NCBI RefSeq assembly: GCF_049340185.1
Contig: NZ_JBMPPC010000010.1
Location: forward strand, 28,127 to 92,126
Direction of reading: 5' to 3'
Source: Undibacterium sp049340185
Lineage (GTDB): Bacteria; Pseudomonadota; Gammaproteobacteria; Burkholderiales; Burkholderiaceae_D
Length of the DNA stretch: 64,000 bases
A program made the translations under genes and the position numbers. The number at the start of each line of letters is the position of its first letter. Position 1 is the stretch's first letter. Positions 26,983 through 34,776 of the stretch are shown here, piece by piece. Below the pieces are notes generated by a model. That model was not told where the DNA came from, did not search any database, and saw only the letters and a list, made by a program, of their open reading frames with translations.

Positions 26983-27630
26983 ATGCAATCCCGACGTAAC
27001 CTATTAAAAAAAACTCTTATGCTGACCGCTGCCGGTGTGATGATCGGCACCCGCCCGCTGATTGGATTAGCAGAGGACAAGCCGAAGGAAAAGTCGCATG
27101 ATATGGAACCGCCGCCAGATCTGTTTGACTCACAGGCGCTGGACATTGAATTTTGGGTCAAGCCACGGACGATTGACCTGATCCGGCCAGCCAGCGGTGA
27201 GCGCACCAAACTGCTGTACTGGAAAGATGGCGAGGTTCAGGCATCTGCGTATGAACAACTCTGTCATATCCTGCGTGACGTAAATGGCAAAAAAACCGCC
27301 CCCATTGATCCAAAATTAATTGAAACCTTGTGGGCGACTCAGGCGTTTATCGCCCGCTTTGGGATGACAAATCCGCTCGAAGTCTTGTCAGGATATCGCA
27401 CCCCGGAATCCAATCAACGTCTGATAGAAGAAGGCATACCGGCCGCAAGAAAATCCCTGCATCTGGAAGGCCGGGCCGCCGATATCCGTATCGCCAAATT
27501 GCATGAAGAGGCGCTGGGAGAATTGATACGCAGTTTCCGTCAGGGCGGCGTCGGTTTCTACTACCGCCCCAGCGCAAAAGGCGGCTGGATTCACACGGAT
27601 ACCGGCTTACAAAGAACCTGGAAAGCCTAG
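26983..27630 (+). CDS. DUF882 / M15-like peptidoglycan-modifying protein
   Basis: 215 residues from the ATG at 26983, which starts MQSRRNLLKKTLMLTAAG, a probable Tat or Sec signal ending near GLAE. The C-terminal half matches DUF882 (YcbK-like, M15 peptidase fold): EVLSGYRTPESNQ, SLHLEGRAADIRI and GWIHTDTG supply the His, Asp and His expected for zinc. E. coli MepK, of this family, cuts 3-3 cross-links in peptidoglycan. A role in cell-wall remodelling is inferred from family only. Confidence 0.82.
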   Translation: MQSRRNLLKKTLMLTAAGVMIGTRPLIGLAEDKPKEKSHDMEPPPDLFDSQALDIEFWVKPRTIDLIRPASGERTKLLYWKDGEVQASAYEQLCHILRDVNGKKTAPIDPKLIETLWATQAFIARFGMTNPLEVLSGYRTPESNQRLIEEGIPAARKSLHLEGRAADIRIAKLHEEALGELIRSFRQGGVGFYYRPSAKGGWIHTDTGLQRTWKA

Positions 27631-27645
27631 TCGCTAGCCGCAAGA

Positions 27646-28767
27646 TTAGCCTGGCTGACGGCGCCAGATCGCCCAGCGATGCGTAATCCCATACATCAAC
27701 ACCAAAACAACAAACCAGGCCGCGTAGCACATCAGCAGCGAGGCATGGTAACCGGCAGGGACAATCTGCTTACCGGCATCAAACTGAACCTGTCCGCCAT
27801 ACAAAGTCTGCATCGTGATCCAGCCCAGAGCATGTATCAATGCCACATGCACGCAATAAAAAAACAGCGGATGGCTACCAAATAAAGACAGAACAGGCAC
27901 TTCCCCTTTGACTCGCTGATCCATGAAGGCCAGCAGCGCAAAACTGATGCTCAAAGTCACACAAAGATATAGCACTGACGGTGGATATTTTTGTACCTTT
28001 AAAAACGACATCAGACTCAGCACCCAGCCGCCCGCCTGCATCGTCCATGGCTCGGGATCGCCGTACCAGTTACCGCTGCGCAGAGCAACGAACAGCAACA
28101 ATAAGCCGATGGAGGCAAGCCATAAGCCACGCTGACGTTCGGCAGGCGATTTCAAAAACAAAGGGCCTATGCCATAACCCGCAGCCATCAAACCTATCCA
28201 TGGCATCAGAGGATAAAGAACAAAGATACCAAAATGTTCGCCCAACGGTATCCATCCGCCCTGGTGCCACAGCGTCATCCACAAACTCGGATCAGGATGA
28301 TGAAACTGATCGAGTAAATTATGCGGCAACAGCAAAGCAGCGGCGATCAGCAGAATCAAGGGCCGCGGCAAAAAGATCAGGCCAGCGAGACACATCATCC
28401 CGACACCGAGAACCCAGATCACTTGCAACATGATGCTCTCGAATCCAAATTGCCAGCTGAAATTAATCCATGTCAGCTCCAGCACAACCAGCATCGCCCC
28501 GCGGCTCAGCAGATAACGCGCCATCGCTGGTCGATCAAATTTTTGTGCCCGTAAAAATCCGGACACACCTGCCAGCAAGACAAAGGTCGGTGCGCATAAA
28601 TGCGTCATCCAGCGGGTAAAAAACCAGCCGACCGAGGTCTGCGTCAGATCGAGAGGATTGAACGGTGTCGGCGCAAAGAAGTCACGCACATGATCAAGCG
28701 CCATCAAAGCGATTACCAAACCGCGCAATACATCGATAGCAGGCAAGCGTCCGGGTTTTGTCATCAT
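27646..28767 (-). CDS. DUF1624 family membrane protein (heparan-alpha-glucosaminide N-acetyltransferase-like)
   Basis: 373 residues with about ten hydrophobic segments. The N-terminus PAIDVLRGLVIALMALDHVRDFF is the characteristic beginning of DUF1624, with the RGL and DHVRD residues conserved in the related eukaryotic transmembrane acetyltransferase. A later segment has SHPLFFYCVHVALIHALGW. It may transfer an acyl group across the membrane, but bacterial members are uncharacterised. It converges on the DUF882 gene with a 15-base gap. Confidence 0.78.
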   Translation of the reverse strand: MMTKPGRLPAIDVLRGLVIALMALDHVRDFFAPTPFNPLDLTQTSVGWFFTRWMTHLCAPTFVLLAGVSGFLRAQKFDRPAMARYLLSRGAMLVVLELTWINFSWQFGFESIMLQVIWVLGVGMMCLAGLIFLPRPLILLIAAALLLPHNLLDQFHHPDPSLWMTLWHQGGWIPLGEHFGIFVLYPLMPWIGLMAAGYGIGPLFLKSPAERQRGLWLASIGLLLLFVALRSGNWYGDPEPWTMQAGGWVLSLMSFLKVQKYPPSVLYLCVTLSISFALLAFMDQRVKGEVPVLSLFGSHPLFFYCVHVALIHALGWITMQTLYGGQVQFDAGKQIVPAGYHASLLMCYAAWFVVLVLMYGITHRWAIWRRQPG

Positions 28768-28842
28768 GTGCTTAGTTCCAGTGATTGATTGATCGGTCAG
28801 ACTTACAGGGATTGGGTGAAATGGTCGAGGACATATTTCGCT

Positions 28843-28902
28843 ATATATTTCACCATATATTTCACCATATATTTCACGATATATTTCTCCGCTATTTTCT
28901 CC
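28843..28902. repeat. 12-bp tandem repeat ATATATTTCACC
   Basis: Five consecutive 12-base units: two identical ATATATTTCACC units (28843-28866), ATATATTTCACG, ATATATTTCTCC, and GCTATTTTCTCC. They are followed by a further partial unit. The array lies in the 474-base spacer between the DUF1624 gene and the DAHP synthase gene; apart from it and the dyad at 29172 I see nothing in that spacer. Confidence 0.85.
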
Positions 28903-29171
28903 GCTATTCGTCTTTACGAGTATTCGATAATATAGCCTTCAACCTGCGTTTGCAGCCATTTTTTCTTAGCGTAGGCCTGCTACGCCAAGCGGTATCACAC
29001 TCCATTGCCCATGGACCTGCCAGGCCTCTTTTTCAGTACGTCCCTGATTTGCGACCATGATAATCTGGGGAAATAACAGAGCCTTAGGGCTAACGCATGA
29101 AGACCTATCTCAAAGACTTGCCTGAAACCCGTGCGTCGGATACCACATCTGATGGGGTCATACTGAGGCAA

Positions 29172-29202
29172 TTTGTGCCTTGCACAAAACATGCGCGATA
29201 AT
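29172..29202 (+). promoter_or_regulatory. Candidate DAHP synthase promoter with overlapping dyad
   Basis: TTTGTGC-ctt-GCACAAA (29172-29188) is a perfect dyad with seven-base arms. It overlaps a possible -35 TTGTGC (29173-29178), and GATAAT (29197-29202) stands 18 bases further as a good -10. The start codon follows 40 bases later. A regulator bound to the dyad would cover the promoter; it does not match the TyrR box. Confidence 0.45.
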
Positions 29203-29241
29203 AGGGCTATCTATTGCTTATTTATTTCCCCATTGACGCCT

Positions 29242-30303
29242 ATGAACAGCCAAGATTTAGAAAATATTAACGTTACCTCCTTTGATGCGATGCCGACGCC
29301 AGAGGATCTGCATGCCCGGCTTCCCCTGACAGAACTCGCCGCCAGCGTCGTGAATGAAGGTCGCGAACAATTACGCAATATTCTGGAGCGTAAAGATCCT
29401 CGTCTGTTCGTTGTCGTTGGCCCCTGTTCTATCCACGATCCGGTCGCTGGACTCGATTACGCCCGTCGCCTGAAAGCTTTACAAGATGAAGTGAAAGACC
29501 AGTTATTGCTGGTGATGCGTGTGTATTTTGAAAAACCACGAACAACGACAGGCTGGAAAGGCTACATCAATGATCCCTACATGGATGACTCTTTCCGCGT
29601 TGATCAGGGCATGGAAAAAGCGCGTCAATTTTTACTCGATGTCTGCGAACTTGGTTTGCCAACCGGTACCGAAGCATTGGACCCAATCTCTCCGCAATAT
29701 CTGGGTGACCTGATTGCCTGGACCGCCATAGGCGCACGAACTACGGAATCACAAACCCACCGAGAAATGTCATCCGGTTTATCAACCCCGGTCGGTTTTA
29801 AGAATGGAACCGATGGCGATATCAGTATCGCGATTAATGCGATTTTATCTGCATCGCATCCCCACTCGTTCCTTGGCCTGAACGGTCAGGGTCGTGTCTC
29901 CATCGTACGCACCAGCGGCAATCCGCATGGCCATGTTGTCCTGCGCGGCGGCGATGGTAGGCCGAACTACGATACGGTCTCGGTCGCCATGGCAGAACAA
30001 GCTCTGACCAAAGCAAAACTACCTGCGAACGTGGTCGTCGACTGCTCACATGCAAATAGCTACAAAAAGCCGGAGCTGCAACCACTGGTCATGGCCGACG
30101 TCATCAATCAGGTAGTGAACGGTAACAAAGCGCTGGTCGGTGTGATGATTGAATCAAATATCATGGCGGGCAATCAGGCGATCCCCGATGATCTGTCGCA
30201 ACTCAAATACGGCTGCTCGGTCACCGATGCCTGCGTAGACTGGGCGACGACCGAAACGATGATACGCGAGGCCGCAGAAAAACTGCGTGTGCGTAAAGCA
30301 TAA
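29242..30303 (+). CDS. aroG: 3-deoxy-7-phosphoheptulonate (DAHP) synthase, AroF/AroG type
   Basis: 353 residues. It joins phosphoenolpyruvate and erythrose 4-phosphate, the first step of aromatic amino acid synthesis. It is a class I-alpha enzyme: VVGPCSIHDP, EKPRTTTGWKG, PTGTEALDPISPQY, GARTTESQTHREM and VDCSHANSYKKP are all present. The ATG at 29242 begins MNSQDLENINV, the length expected for AroG. Which aromatic amino acid inhibits it is not decided by what I see. It ends with a strong terminator at 30332. Confidence 0.92.
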   Translation: MNSQDLENINVTSFDAMPTPEDLHARLPLTELAASVVNEGREQLRNILERKDPRLFVVVGPCSIHDPVAGLDYARRLKALQDEVKDQLLLVMRVYFEKPRTTTGWKGYINDPYMDDSFRVDQGMEKARQFLLDVCELGLPTGTEALDPISPQYLGDLIAWTAIGARTTESQTHREMSSGLSTPVGFKNGTDGDISIAINAILSASHPHSFLGLNGQGRVSIVRTSGNPHGHVVLRGGDGRPNYDTVSVAMAEQALTKAKLPANVVVDCSHANSYKKPELQPLVMADVINQVVNGNKALVGVMIESNIMAGNQAIPDDLSQLKYGCSVTDACVDWATTETMIREAAEKLRVRKA

Positions 30304-30331
30304 AACAATCAGAACTCATTGATCGATCTAT

Positions 30332-30363
30332 AAAAAGACGGCCCGTATGTGCCGTCTTTTTTT
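30332..30363 (+). terminator. Rho-independent terminator after DAHP synthase
   Basis: AAAAAGACGGC pairs with GCCGTCTTTTT around the loop ccgtatgt, followed by an unbroken T-run (30357-30363). The A-run on the left would also end transcription from the opposite strand. Confidence 0.92.
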
Positions 30364-30375
30364 ATCAATAGGCGA

Positions 30376-30594
30376 TTATTTCATCATCTCGACCATCTGC
30401 TTGATTTTGATTGCTTTCTCAAAATGATCAAGCTGATGCGTCTTAATCCACCACTCGGCAACCTCCATTAACAAAGCCGGATTATCGTTTTTATTCGCAA
30501 AAAAAGCGTAAAAAGACAATCCGACATGAGCTCCTTTGGCCGCAATTTTTGCTTCACATATCGCAATAATTTTTCTGCGTAACTCTGTGTTCAT
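30376..30594 (-). CDS. Small conserved protein (possibly DUF6500)
   Basis: 72 residues, beginning MNTELRRKIIAICEAKIAAKG and containing SFYAFFANKNDNPALLMEVAEWW and HQLDHFEKAIKIK. It has no signal peptide or membrane span and is predicted mostly helical by eye. I think it belongs to the small DUF6500 family, from memory only. It ends a row of five small same-strand genes. Confidence 0.6.
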   Translation of the reverse strand: MNTELRRKIIAICEAKIAAKGAHVGLSFYAFFANKNDNPALLMEVAEWWIKTHQLDHFEKAIKIKQMVEMMK

Positions 30595-30634
30595 TCAGCG
30601 TTTCCACCTTAGTTCAACTATTTATTCGTAACTA

Positions 30635-31048
30635 TTATTCACGCCTACTACGCATCGCACGCGTCTGCATTATCGACTGATCGGCGATAAGTTTTTGATA
30701 CTCCGCACTTTCCACAGGCACCAGCGCCAGCTTACCTGCCGGATTGAAATGCAAACCCCAACCATAGCTCTTAGCAAGCGGAGAGGTGCGCATACATGCC
30801 ATCGGTTTGGCAAAAAAATCTTGCCAGAGTTGCCCGCGTTTTTCTTTGAGCACCTCATCTGCCAGACCATGCCTTTGCACATACACAGCAAACTGTACGT
30901 CCTCTTGTGTGAAGAGATACGCTTGAGGGAAAACCAATTCATATTCCAGAACCGCAATTGATTTTTGTCCGGAACGGACTGGTGGCGGCATTCCATGAGA
31001 TGTTTTGGTATCCGCGGCGACAGCAATAAATGTATTGTAGTAATTCAT
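30635..31048 (-). CDS. DUF6157-like protein
   Basis: 137 residues. The beginning MNYYNTFIAVAADTK, then KSIAVLEYELV, TQEDVQFAVYVQR and the C-terminal SPLAKSYGWGLHFNPAGKLALVP are features of a small soluble family I know as DUF6157, function unknown. It is 40 bases upstream of the preceding entry on the minus strand, in a probable operon with the GFA gene. Confidence 0.65.
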   Translation of the reverse strand: MNYYNTFIAVAADTKTSHGMPPPVRSGQKSIAVLEYELVFPQAYLFTQEDVQFAVYVQRHGLADEVLKEKRGQLWQDFFAKPMACMRTSPLAKSYGWGLHFNPAGKLALVPVESAEYQKLIADQSIMQTRAMRSRRE

Positions 31049-31085
31049 ATGATTACTCCATCAAACCAATTACCTCTCCGGCAGA

Positions 31086-31433
31086 TCAAAGCATCGCGGC
31101 ACCCTTAGCCCTACGCACAGGTATTGCGTCAGAATCAAAGTCGTCAAGACAAAACACATTGATACCCAGATTGTCAGGCGTGACGCGCTTACGATGGAAG
31201 GGATAAATACCGCAGGTTTTACAAAAAAAGTGTCGTGCCGTCTTGGTGTGAAACTGATATTCAGTCAGATGCTCTTCACCCGCAAGTAGCGTGAACTGAC
31301 TCTCATGCACTTTCACCATCAGCGCATTTTTCTTGCGGCAGATAGAGCAATCGCACTGAGTTAACTCTGGGAAATCTGTGATGATTTCAAAGCGCACTGC
31401 GCCGCAGTGACAGCTACCCCGATAGGTTTTCAT
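31086..31433 (-). CDS. GFA family (CENP-V/glutathione-dependent formaldehyde-activating type) protein
   Basis: About 115 residues from the ATG giving MKTYRGSCHCGAVRFE, the usual start of this family; in-frame ATGs up to 31466 would extend it into a tandem repeat. The zinc cysteines are all present: CHCGAVRF, CDCSICRKK and FFCKTCGIYPF. Family members bind zinc; a few act on S-hydroxymethylglutathione, most are of unknown substrate. No strong ribosome site decides the start. Confidence 0.82.
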   Translation of the reverse strand: MKTYRGSCHCGAVRFEIITDFPELTQCDCSICRKKNALMVKVHESQFTLLAGEEHLTEYQFHTKTARHFFCKTCGIYPFHRKRVTPDNLGINVFCLDDFDSDAIPVRRAKGAAML

Positions 31434-31442
31434 CGTACGTTC

Positions 31443-31478
31443 ATTCATAACATTGATAGCATTCATAACATTGTTTAA
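31443..31478. repeat. 18-bp tandem duplication at the start of the GFA gene
   Basis: CATTCATAACATTGATAG (31443-31460) is followed by CATTCATAACATTGTTTA (31461-31478). On the minus strand it duplicates an ATG-containing stretch, creating several possible start codons for the GFA gene. Confidence 0.75.
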
Positions 31479-31499
31479 GTTTGATATCGGAAGAAGAAG

Positions 31500-31868
31500 T
31501 CAAAACATACCATGTACGTTCGGCGAAGTCTCGGGTACAGGTTGCCCTATGTCCCATAGCTCGACAATACGCTGATCTGCAAATCTGAACAGATGCACAA
31601 CCGCAACCCCGAGGTGTTGATCATGCATGTTAATTTTTGAATGGACAGCGACCAGATCCCCGTCCTGTAGCGCTCTCTGTACCTCAAACGTCTTATGTGG
31701 ATGGCTTACCAAACTCTGAGCCATTGCGTCCATCAATGCCGCCGCACCGGCAGGAAAGGTGGGATTGTGGTGAATCAGCTGATCGCTGACATAGAGCGCA
31801 TACGCTTGATGTACATCACCAGTTGCCGCCAGAGTCAGAAAATGAATTGCCCGTTCTTTCAGGTTCAT
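31500..31868 (-). CDS. SnoaL/NTF2-like protein
   Basis: 122 residues from the ATG at 31868, supported by GGAG five bases before it. The sequence NLKERAIHFLTLAATGDVHQAYALYVSDQLIHHNP and the later ALQDGDLVAVHSKINMH with VVHLFRFADQRIVELWDI, given here only as landmarks, are those of SnoaL-like ester-cyclase or polyketide-cyclase homologues with an NTF2 fold. No activity is implied. It is part of the minus-strand row of small genes. Confidence 0.75.
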   Translation of the reverse strand: MNLKERAIHFLTLAATGDVHQAYALYVSDQLIHHNPTFPAGAAALMDAMAQSLVSHPHKTFEVQRALQDGDLVAVHSKINMHDQHLGVAVVHLFRFADQRIVELWDIGQPVPETSPNVHGMF

Positions 31869-31900
31869 AAACACTCCGGAATATCTAAGTCAATTGAGGC

Positions 31901-31920
31901 GATTAGGACGATTAGGACGA
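31901..31920. repeat. 9-bp tandem repeat GATTAGGAC
   Basis: GATTAGGAC occurs twice in succession, followed by GATTAATCA, directly next to the stop codon of the GNAT gene (31921). Confidence 0.6.
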
Positions 31921-32367
31921 TTAATCACTCAAGAAATATGCTGGTCTGTCGAGGGTGTAATTGACTTCACTGTGATTTTTCATTTCACCGCGCACCCAAG
32001 CTTGCAATCCATAAAAGCGATCTGCGCGGGTATTTGGTTGCGTACCTAATTTGATGTGATCTGCACCACGCTGAAATAACCAGTCGGTAGCAAGCGTGAG
32101 TAAATTCTTACCGATACCCCGGCCTTCAAATTCAGGTAAAACAAATAGCGCCCAAATGGAATTATCCTCAGACGCGGCGTAAGAAAATCCGACTACCTGC
32201 TGATCGATCTCTGCTACCCAGCCATGTCCCAGTTTATCCAAATAATCGATACACATCGCTGGCGTAACGGCGTTTGGATTAGACAAGACATTTTCTTTGA
32301 CGGCGAAGCGAATTTCCATAATGACGGGGATGTCGTCGATGGTGGCTTCTCGGTAGGTAATGGGCAT
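31921..32367 (-). CDS. GNAT family N-acetyltransferase
   Basis: 148 residues. The acetyl-CoA loop is LPEFEGRGIGKNLLTLA, preceded by SIWALFVLP. The N-terminus YREATIDDIPVIMEIRFAVKENVLSNP is typical of a large uncharacterised GNAT group. Substrate unknown. It starts the row of five minus-strand small genes and is separated from the doxX operon by a terminator hairpin. Confidence 0.85.
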   Translation of the reverse strand: MPITYREATIDDIPVIMEIRFAVKENVLSNPNAVTPAMCIDYLDKLGHGWVAEIDQQVVGFSYAASEDNSIWALFVLPEFEGRGIGKNLLTLATDWLFQRGADHIKLGTQPNTRADRFYGLQAWVRGEMKNHSEVNYTLDRPAYFLSD

Positions 32368-32425
32368 ACTGTTGACTCTGATGGTGGAAGAAAATCAAAC
32401 AATAAGCCGTTCTGTCTAATAAAGC

Positions 32426-32465
32426 AAAAATCCCTTGAACAGCCAATGCTCTTCAAGGAATTTTT
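32426..32465 (-). terminator. Terminator of the azoR-pirin-doxX operon
   Basis: AAAAATCCCTTGAA (32426-32439) pairs with TTCAAGGAATTTTT (32452-32465), with one C-A mismatch and a 12-base loop. The outer A/T runs provide a U tract on either strand; by position it ends the minus-strand doxX operon. Confidence 0.75.
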
Positions 32466-32492
32466 ATATCTTACTTGCTAAGGTTGATCGTC

Positions 32493-32900
32493 TTATTTTT
32501 TACCACTACCATCCAGACTCAACGCACCGCTGCCGTGGATGATGATAAATAAGAGTCCGCCCATCATCGAGATATTTTTCATGAAGTGAATCATTTGATT
32601 CTGTGCCTGGTCTGCCGGCACACTCCAGAAATTATGGAAAATTACCGCAGCAGATACCGTAAATACCAGCATCGCAGCAGCGGCCCAACGCGCCTTCCAT
32701 CCTACGATCACGGCGATACCGCCACCCAGTTCAACAATAATGGCGGCGATCGCTGCCAGTTGTGGCAGAGGCAGACCTTTGCTGGCGATATAAGCCACTG
32801 TCCCGTCGAAACCGGCGATCTTGCCGGCACCTGATGCAACAAAAATCAGGGCGATCAGGATACGTCCAAGTAAGGGACCAAAACGATGTAATGTGTTCAT
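32493..32900 (-). CDS. DoxX family membrane protein
   Basis: 135 residues with four hydrophobic segments. The N-terminal pattern LLGRILIALIFVASGAGKIAGFDGT and IIVELGGGIAVIVGW mark the DoxX/YphA family of inner-membrane proteins, which often accompany redox enzymes. The gene is downstream of pirin and azoR on the same strand and probably co-transcribed, ahead of the terminator at 32426. Confidence 0.85.
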   Translation of the reverse strand: MNTLHRFGPLLGRILIALIFVASGAGKIAGFDGTVAYIASKGLPLPQLAAIAAIIVELGGGIAVIVGWKARWAAAAMLVFTVSAAVIFHNFWSVPADQAQNQMIHFMKNISMMGGLLFIIIHGSGALSLDGSGKK

Positions 32901-32960
32901 ATTTTTATTACTTTCAAAAAAATGGATAGAATTTCTTTAGCTGACAGTAATTAGATTACA

Positions 32961-33019
32961 CAATTAAATTAAGCAGTCAGATTATGTAATCAGATCAAGC
33001 AATCAAATTAAGCAGCCAG
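32961..33019. repeat. 39-bp-period repeat at the pirin stop codon
   Basis: CAATTAAATTAAGCAGTCAG (32961-32980) recurs as CAATCAAATTAAGCAGCCAG (33000-33019) with two changes. The second copy encodes the end of the pirin protein and its stop; the first is in the spacer before doxX. Confidence 0.65.
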
Positions 33020-33907
33020 TTTCCCTGCCCTGAAATCATTGATCGCCTGAAAAATCTCCGCCTGGCTATTCATCACAAACGGCCCGTACTGGACAATGGT
33101 TTCTTTTACAGGCTGGCCGGCAATCAGTAAAGCACGGCTAGCTCCGTTTGCGCGCAAGATCACACCGTCGCTATGAGCTTCATTACGCAAAATTGCCATA
33201 CGTTGCTGTGGCACGGCCTTTTCACCAATCTGCAATTCGCCGCGATACACATAGACAAAAGCGTTCATACTAGCCGCCATTGCCTGCGAAAATACTGCAC
33301 CATCTTCCAGATGCAAATCTAGATACAGCGGCTCAGTGATATCGCGCTGCATTGCCCCCTTGACGCCATGACTGGCACCGGCAATCACCCTGACTGTCGC
33401 GCCGTCAGGTGTGGTGAATTGCGGAATACTGTCACTCTGAATATCTTTGTACCAGGGTGCGATCATCTTGTCTTTTGCACTCAGGTTGAGCCAGAGCTGA
33501 AACCCTTCCATGCGGCCATCTTCCTGCTCAGGCAATTCAGAATGGATCACACCGCGACCTGCGGTCATCCATTGCACACCACCGTTTTGCAGCAGGCCTT
33601 CGTTACCGGCACTGTCATGGTGACGCATGCGACCTGTCAGCATGTAAGTGATGGTCTCGAAGCCGCGATGCGGATGATCAGGAAATCCACCGATATAGTC
33701 CTGAGGATCATCGGTACCAAAGGCATCTAACATCAGGTAGGGGTCCAGCCGGTATTGCAAACCTTGTGTCAATACGCGAGTCAGCTTGACACCATCACCA
33801 TCCGATGTCGCTTGTCCCAACACTAATTGCTCGACCGCACGCGCCTGCGTCACGATCTCTGGCTGTAGTGTGTTACTTGTTACTGTATCGATTGTCGCTG
33901 ATGTCAT
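33008..33907 (-). CDS. Pirin family protein
   Basis: 299 residues with the two cupin domains of pirin. The metal-binding motif of the N-terminal cupin reads GGFPDHPHRGFETITYML with MRHHDSAGNEG, then GGVQWMTAGRGVIHSE, giving the expected histidines and glutamate. Some bacterial pirins are quercetin dioxygenases or respond to oxidative stress. It lies between azoR and doxX in an operon divergent from a LysR-type regulator. Confidence 0.9.
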   Translation of the reverse strand: MTSATIDTVTSNTLQPEIVTQARAVEQLVLGQATSDGDGVKLTRVLTQGLQYRLDPYLMLDAFGTDDPQDYIGGFPDHPHRGFETITYMLTGRMRHHDSAGNEGLLQNGGVQWMTAGRGVIHSELPEQEDGRMEGFQLWLNLSAKDKMIAPWYKDIQSDSIPQFTTPDGATVRVIAGASHGVKGAMQRDITEPLYLDLHLEDGAVFSQAMAASMNAFVYVYRGELQIGEKAVPQQRMAILRNEAHSDGVILRANGASRALLIAGQPVKETIVQYGPFVMNSQAEIFQAINDFRAGKLAA

Positions 33908-33980
33908 GAGGATTTCCTTTGTATGTGGTCGGCGCGACGTTTTATGATGAGTAACGCCTCTGACGTCGCGCCAGGCTGAT

Positions 33981-34592
33981 TTATGCCGCTATGGCTAAGT
34001 CAATTTCTGCAATCTGTTCACGGGCAGATGTCAGTGCTGCCTGCTCAGCATCTGGCCCCATCGCCAGCCCTTCGGCAAAAATGAACTGTACATCGCTCAT
34101 GCCCAAAAAGCCGAGGAAGGTTTTTAAATACGGTGTTTGCGTATCATTCGGCGTGTTGCGATACAAGCCGCCACGGGTTAACACCACAATCACTTTTTTA
34201 CCTGTCAGCATGCCTTCAGGACCGTTTGCTGTGTAGCGAAACGTAACCTGCGCACGAGAAATGGCATCGATCCAGTTTTTCAATTGGACGGACACGCCAA
34301 AGTTATACATAGGCACGGCGAGGACAACGGTATCGGCTGCCTGTATCTCGGCAATCAATACATCATCCAGCGCAACGCGGGCAGCTTGCTCCGCTGTCCG
34401 TTGATCAGCCGGTGTAAACAAGGCGCCTAGTGCAGCACCATCCAATGTCGGATGCGGGTTGCTGCCAAGATCACGCACAGTCAGTGCGGCGTCAGGCGCA
34501 GCAGCACGCAAGCGCTCAACGACCGTATTGGCCAGATTGCTGGAGTGGGAAGCAGAAGCGCGGACGCTGGAGTTTATTTGCAAGATGTTCAT
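33981..34592 (-). CDS. azoR: FMN-dependent NADH-azoreductase
   Basis: 203 residues, the full size of AzoR. It reduces quinones and azo compounds with NADH. The flavodoxin-like fold shows NILQINSSVRASASHS at the FMN phosphate loop, VPMYNFGVSVQLKNWIDAI at the isoalloxazine site and LTRGGLYRN near the second loop. It is the first gene of azoR-pirin-doxX and lies opposite the LysR gene, suggesting induction by quinone-like compounds. Confidence 0.88.
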   Translation of the reverse strand: MNILQINSSVRASASHSSNLANTVVERLRAAAPDAALTVRDLGSNPHPTLDGAALGALFTPADQRTAEQAARVALDDVLIAEIQAADTVVLAVPMYNFGVSVQLKNWIDAISRAQVTFRYTANGPEGMLTGKKVIVVLTRGGLYRNTPNDTQTPYLKTFLGFLGMSDVQFIFAEGLAMGPDAEQAALTSAREQIAEIDLAIAA

Positions 34593-34776
34593 GATGGGAT
34601 CCTTTTCGGTAAATACGCTGGGTTCGTTTGTCAGTATGTTCGTTCGGTGATTTAGTCGCTGTGATGCGATGGATTCACTTTATACGTTCCGAAATCAAAG
34701 CAGAAGACCATAAAATGGATATGATTGTCCCACTGATGGCACAATAGCGTCGATATATACGTACTTTGGAGACCCC

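Noticed and set aside
28843..28902. Possible CRISPR or plasmid iterons
   Set aside because: Units are directly adjacent with no spacers and differ progressively, and no cas or rep gene is near.
28785..29060. Open frame with IFHHIFHHIF repeats
   Set aside because: Caused by the 12-bp tandem repeat; not a plausible protein.
30595..31920. Possible integron attC sites between the small genes
   Set aside because: The gaps are too short for an attC fold and no core-site pair was seen.
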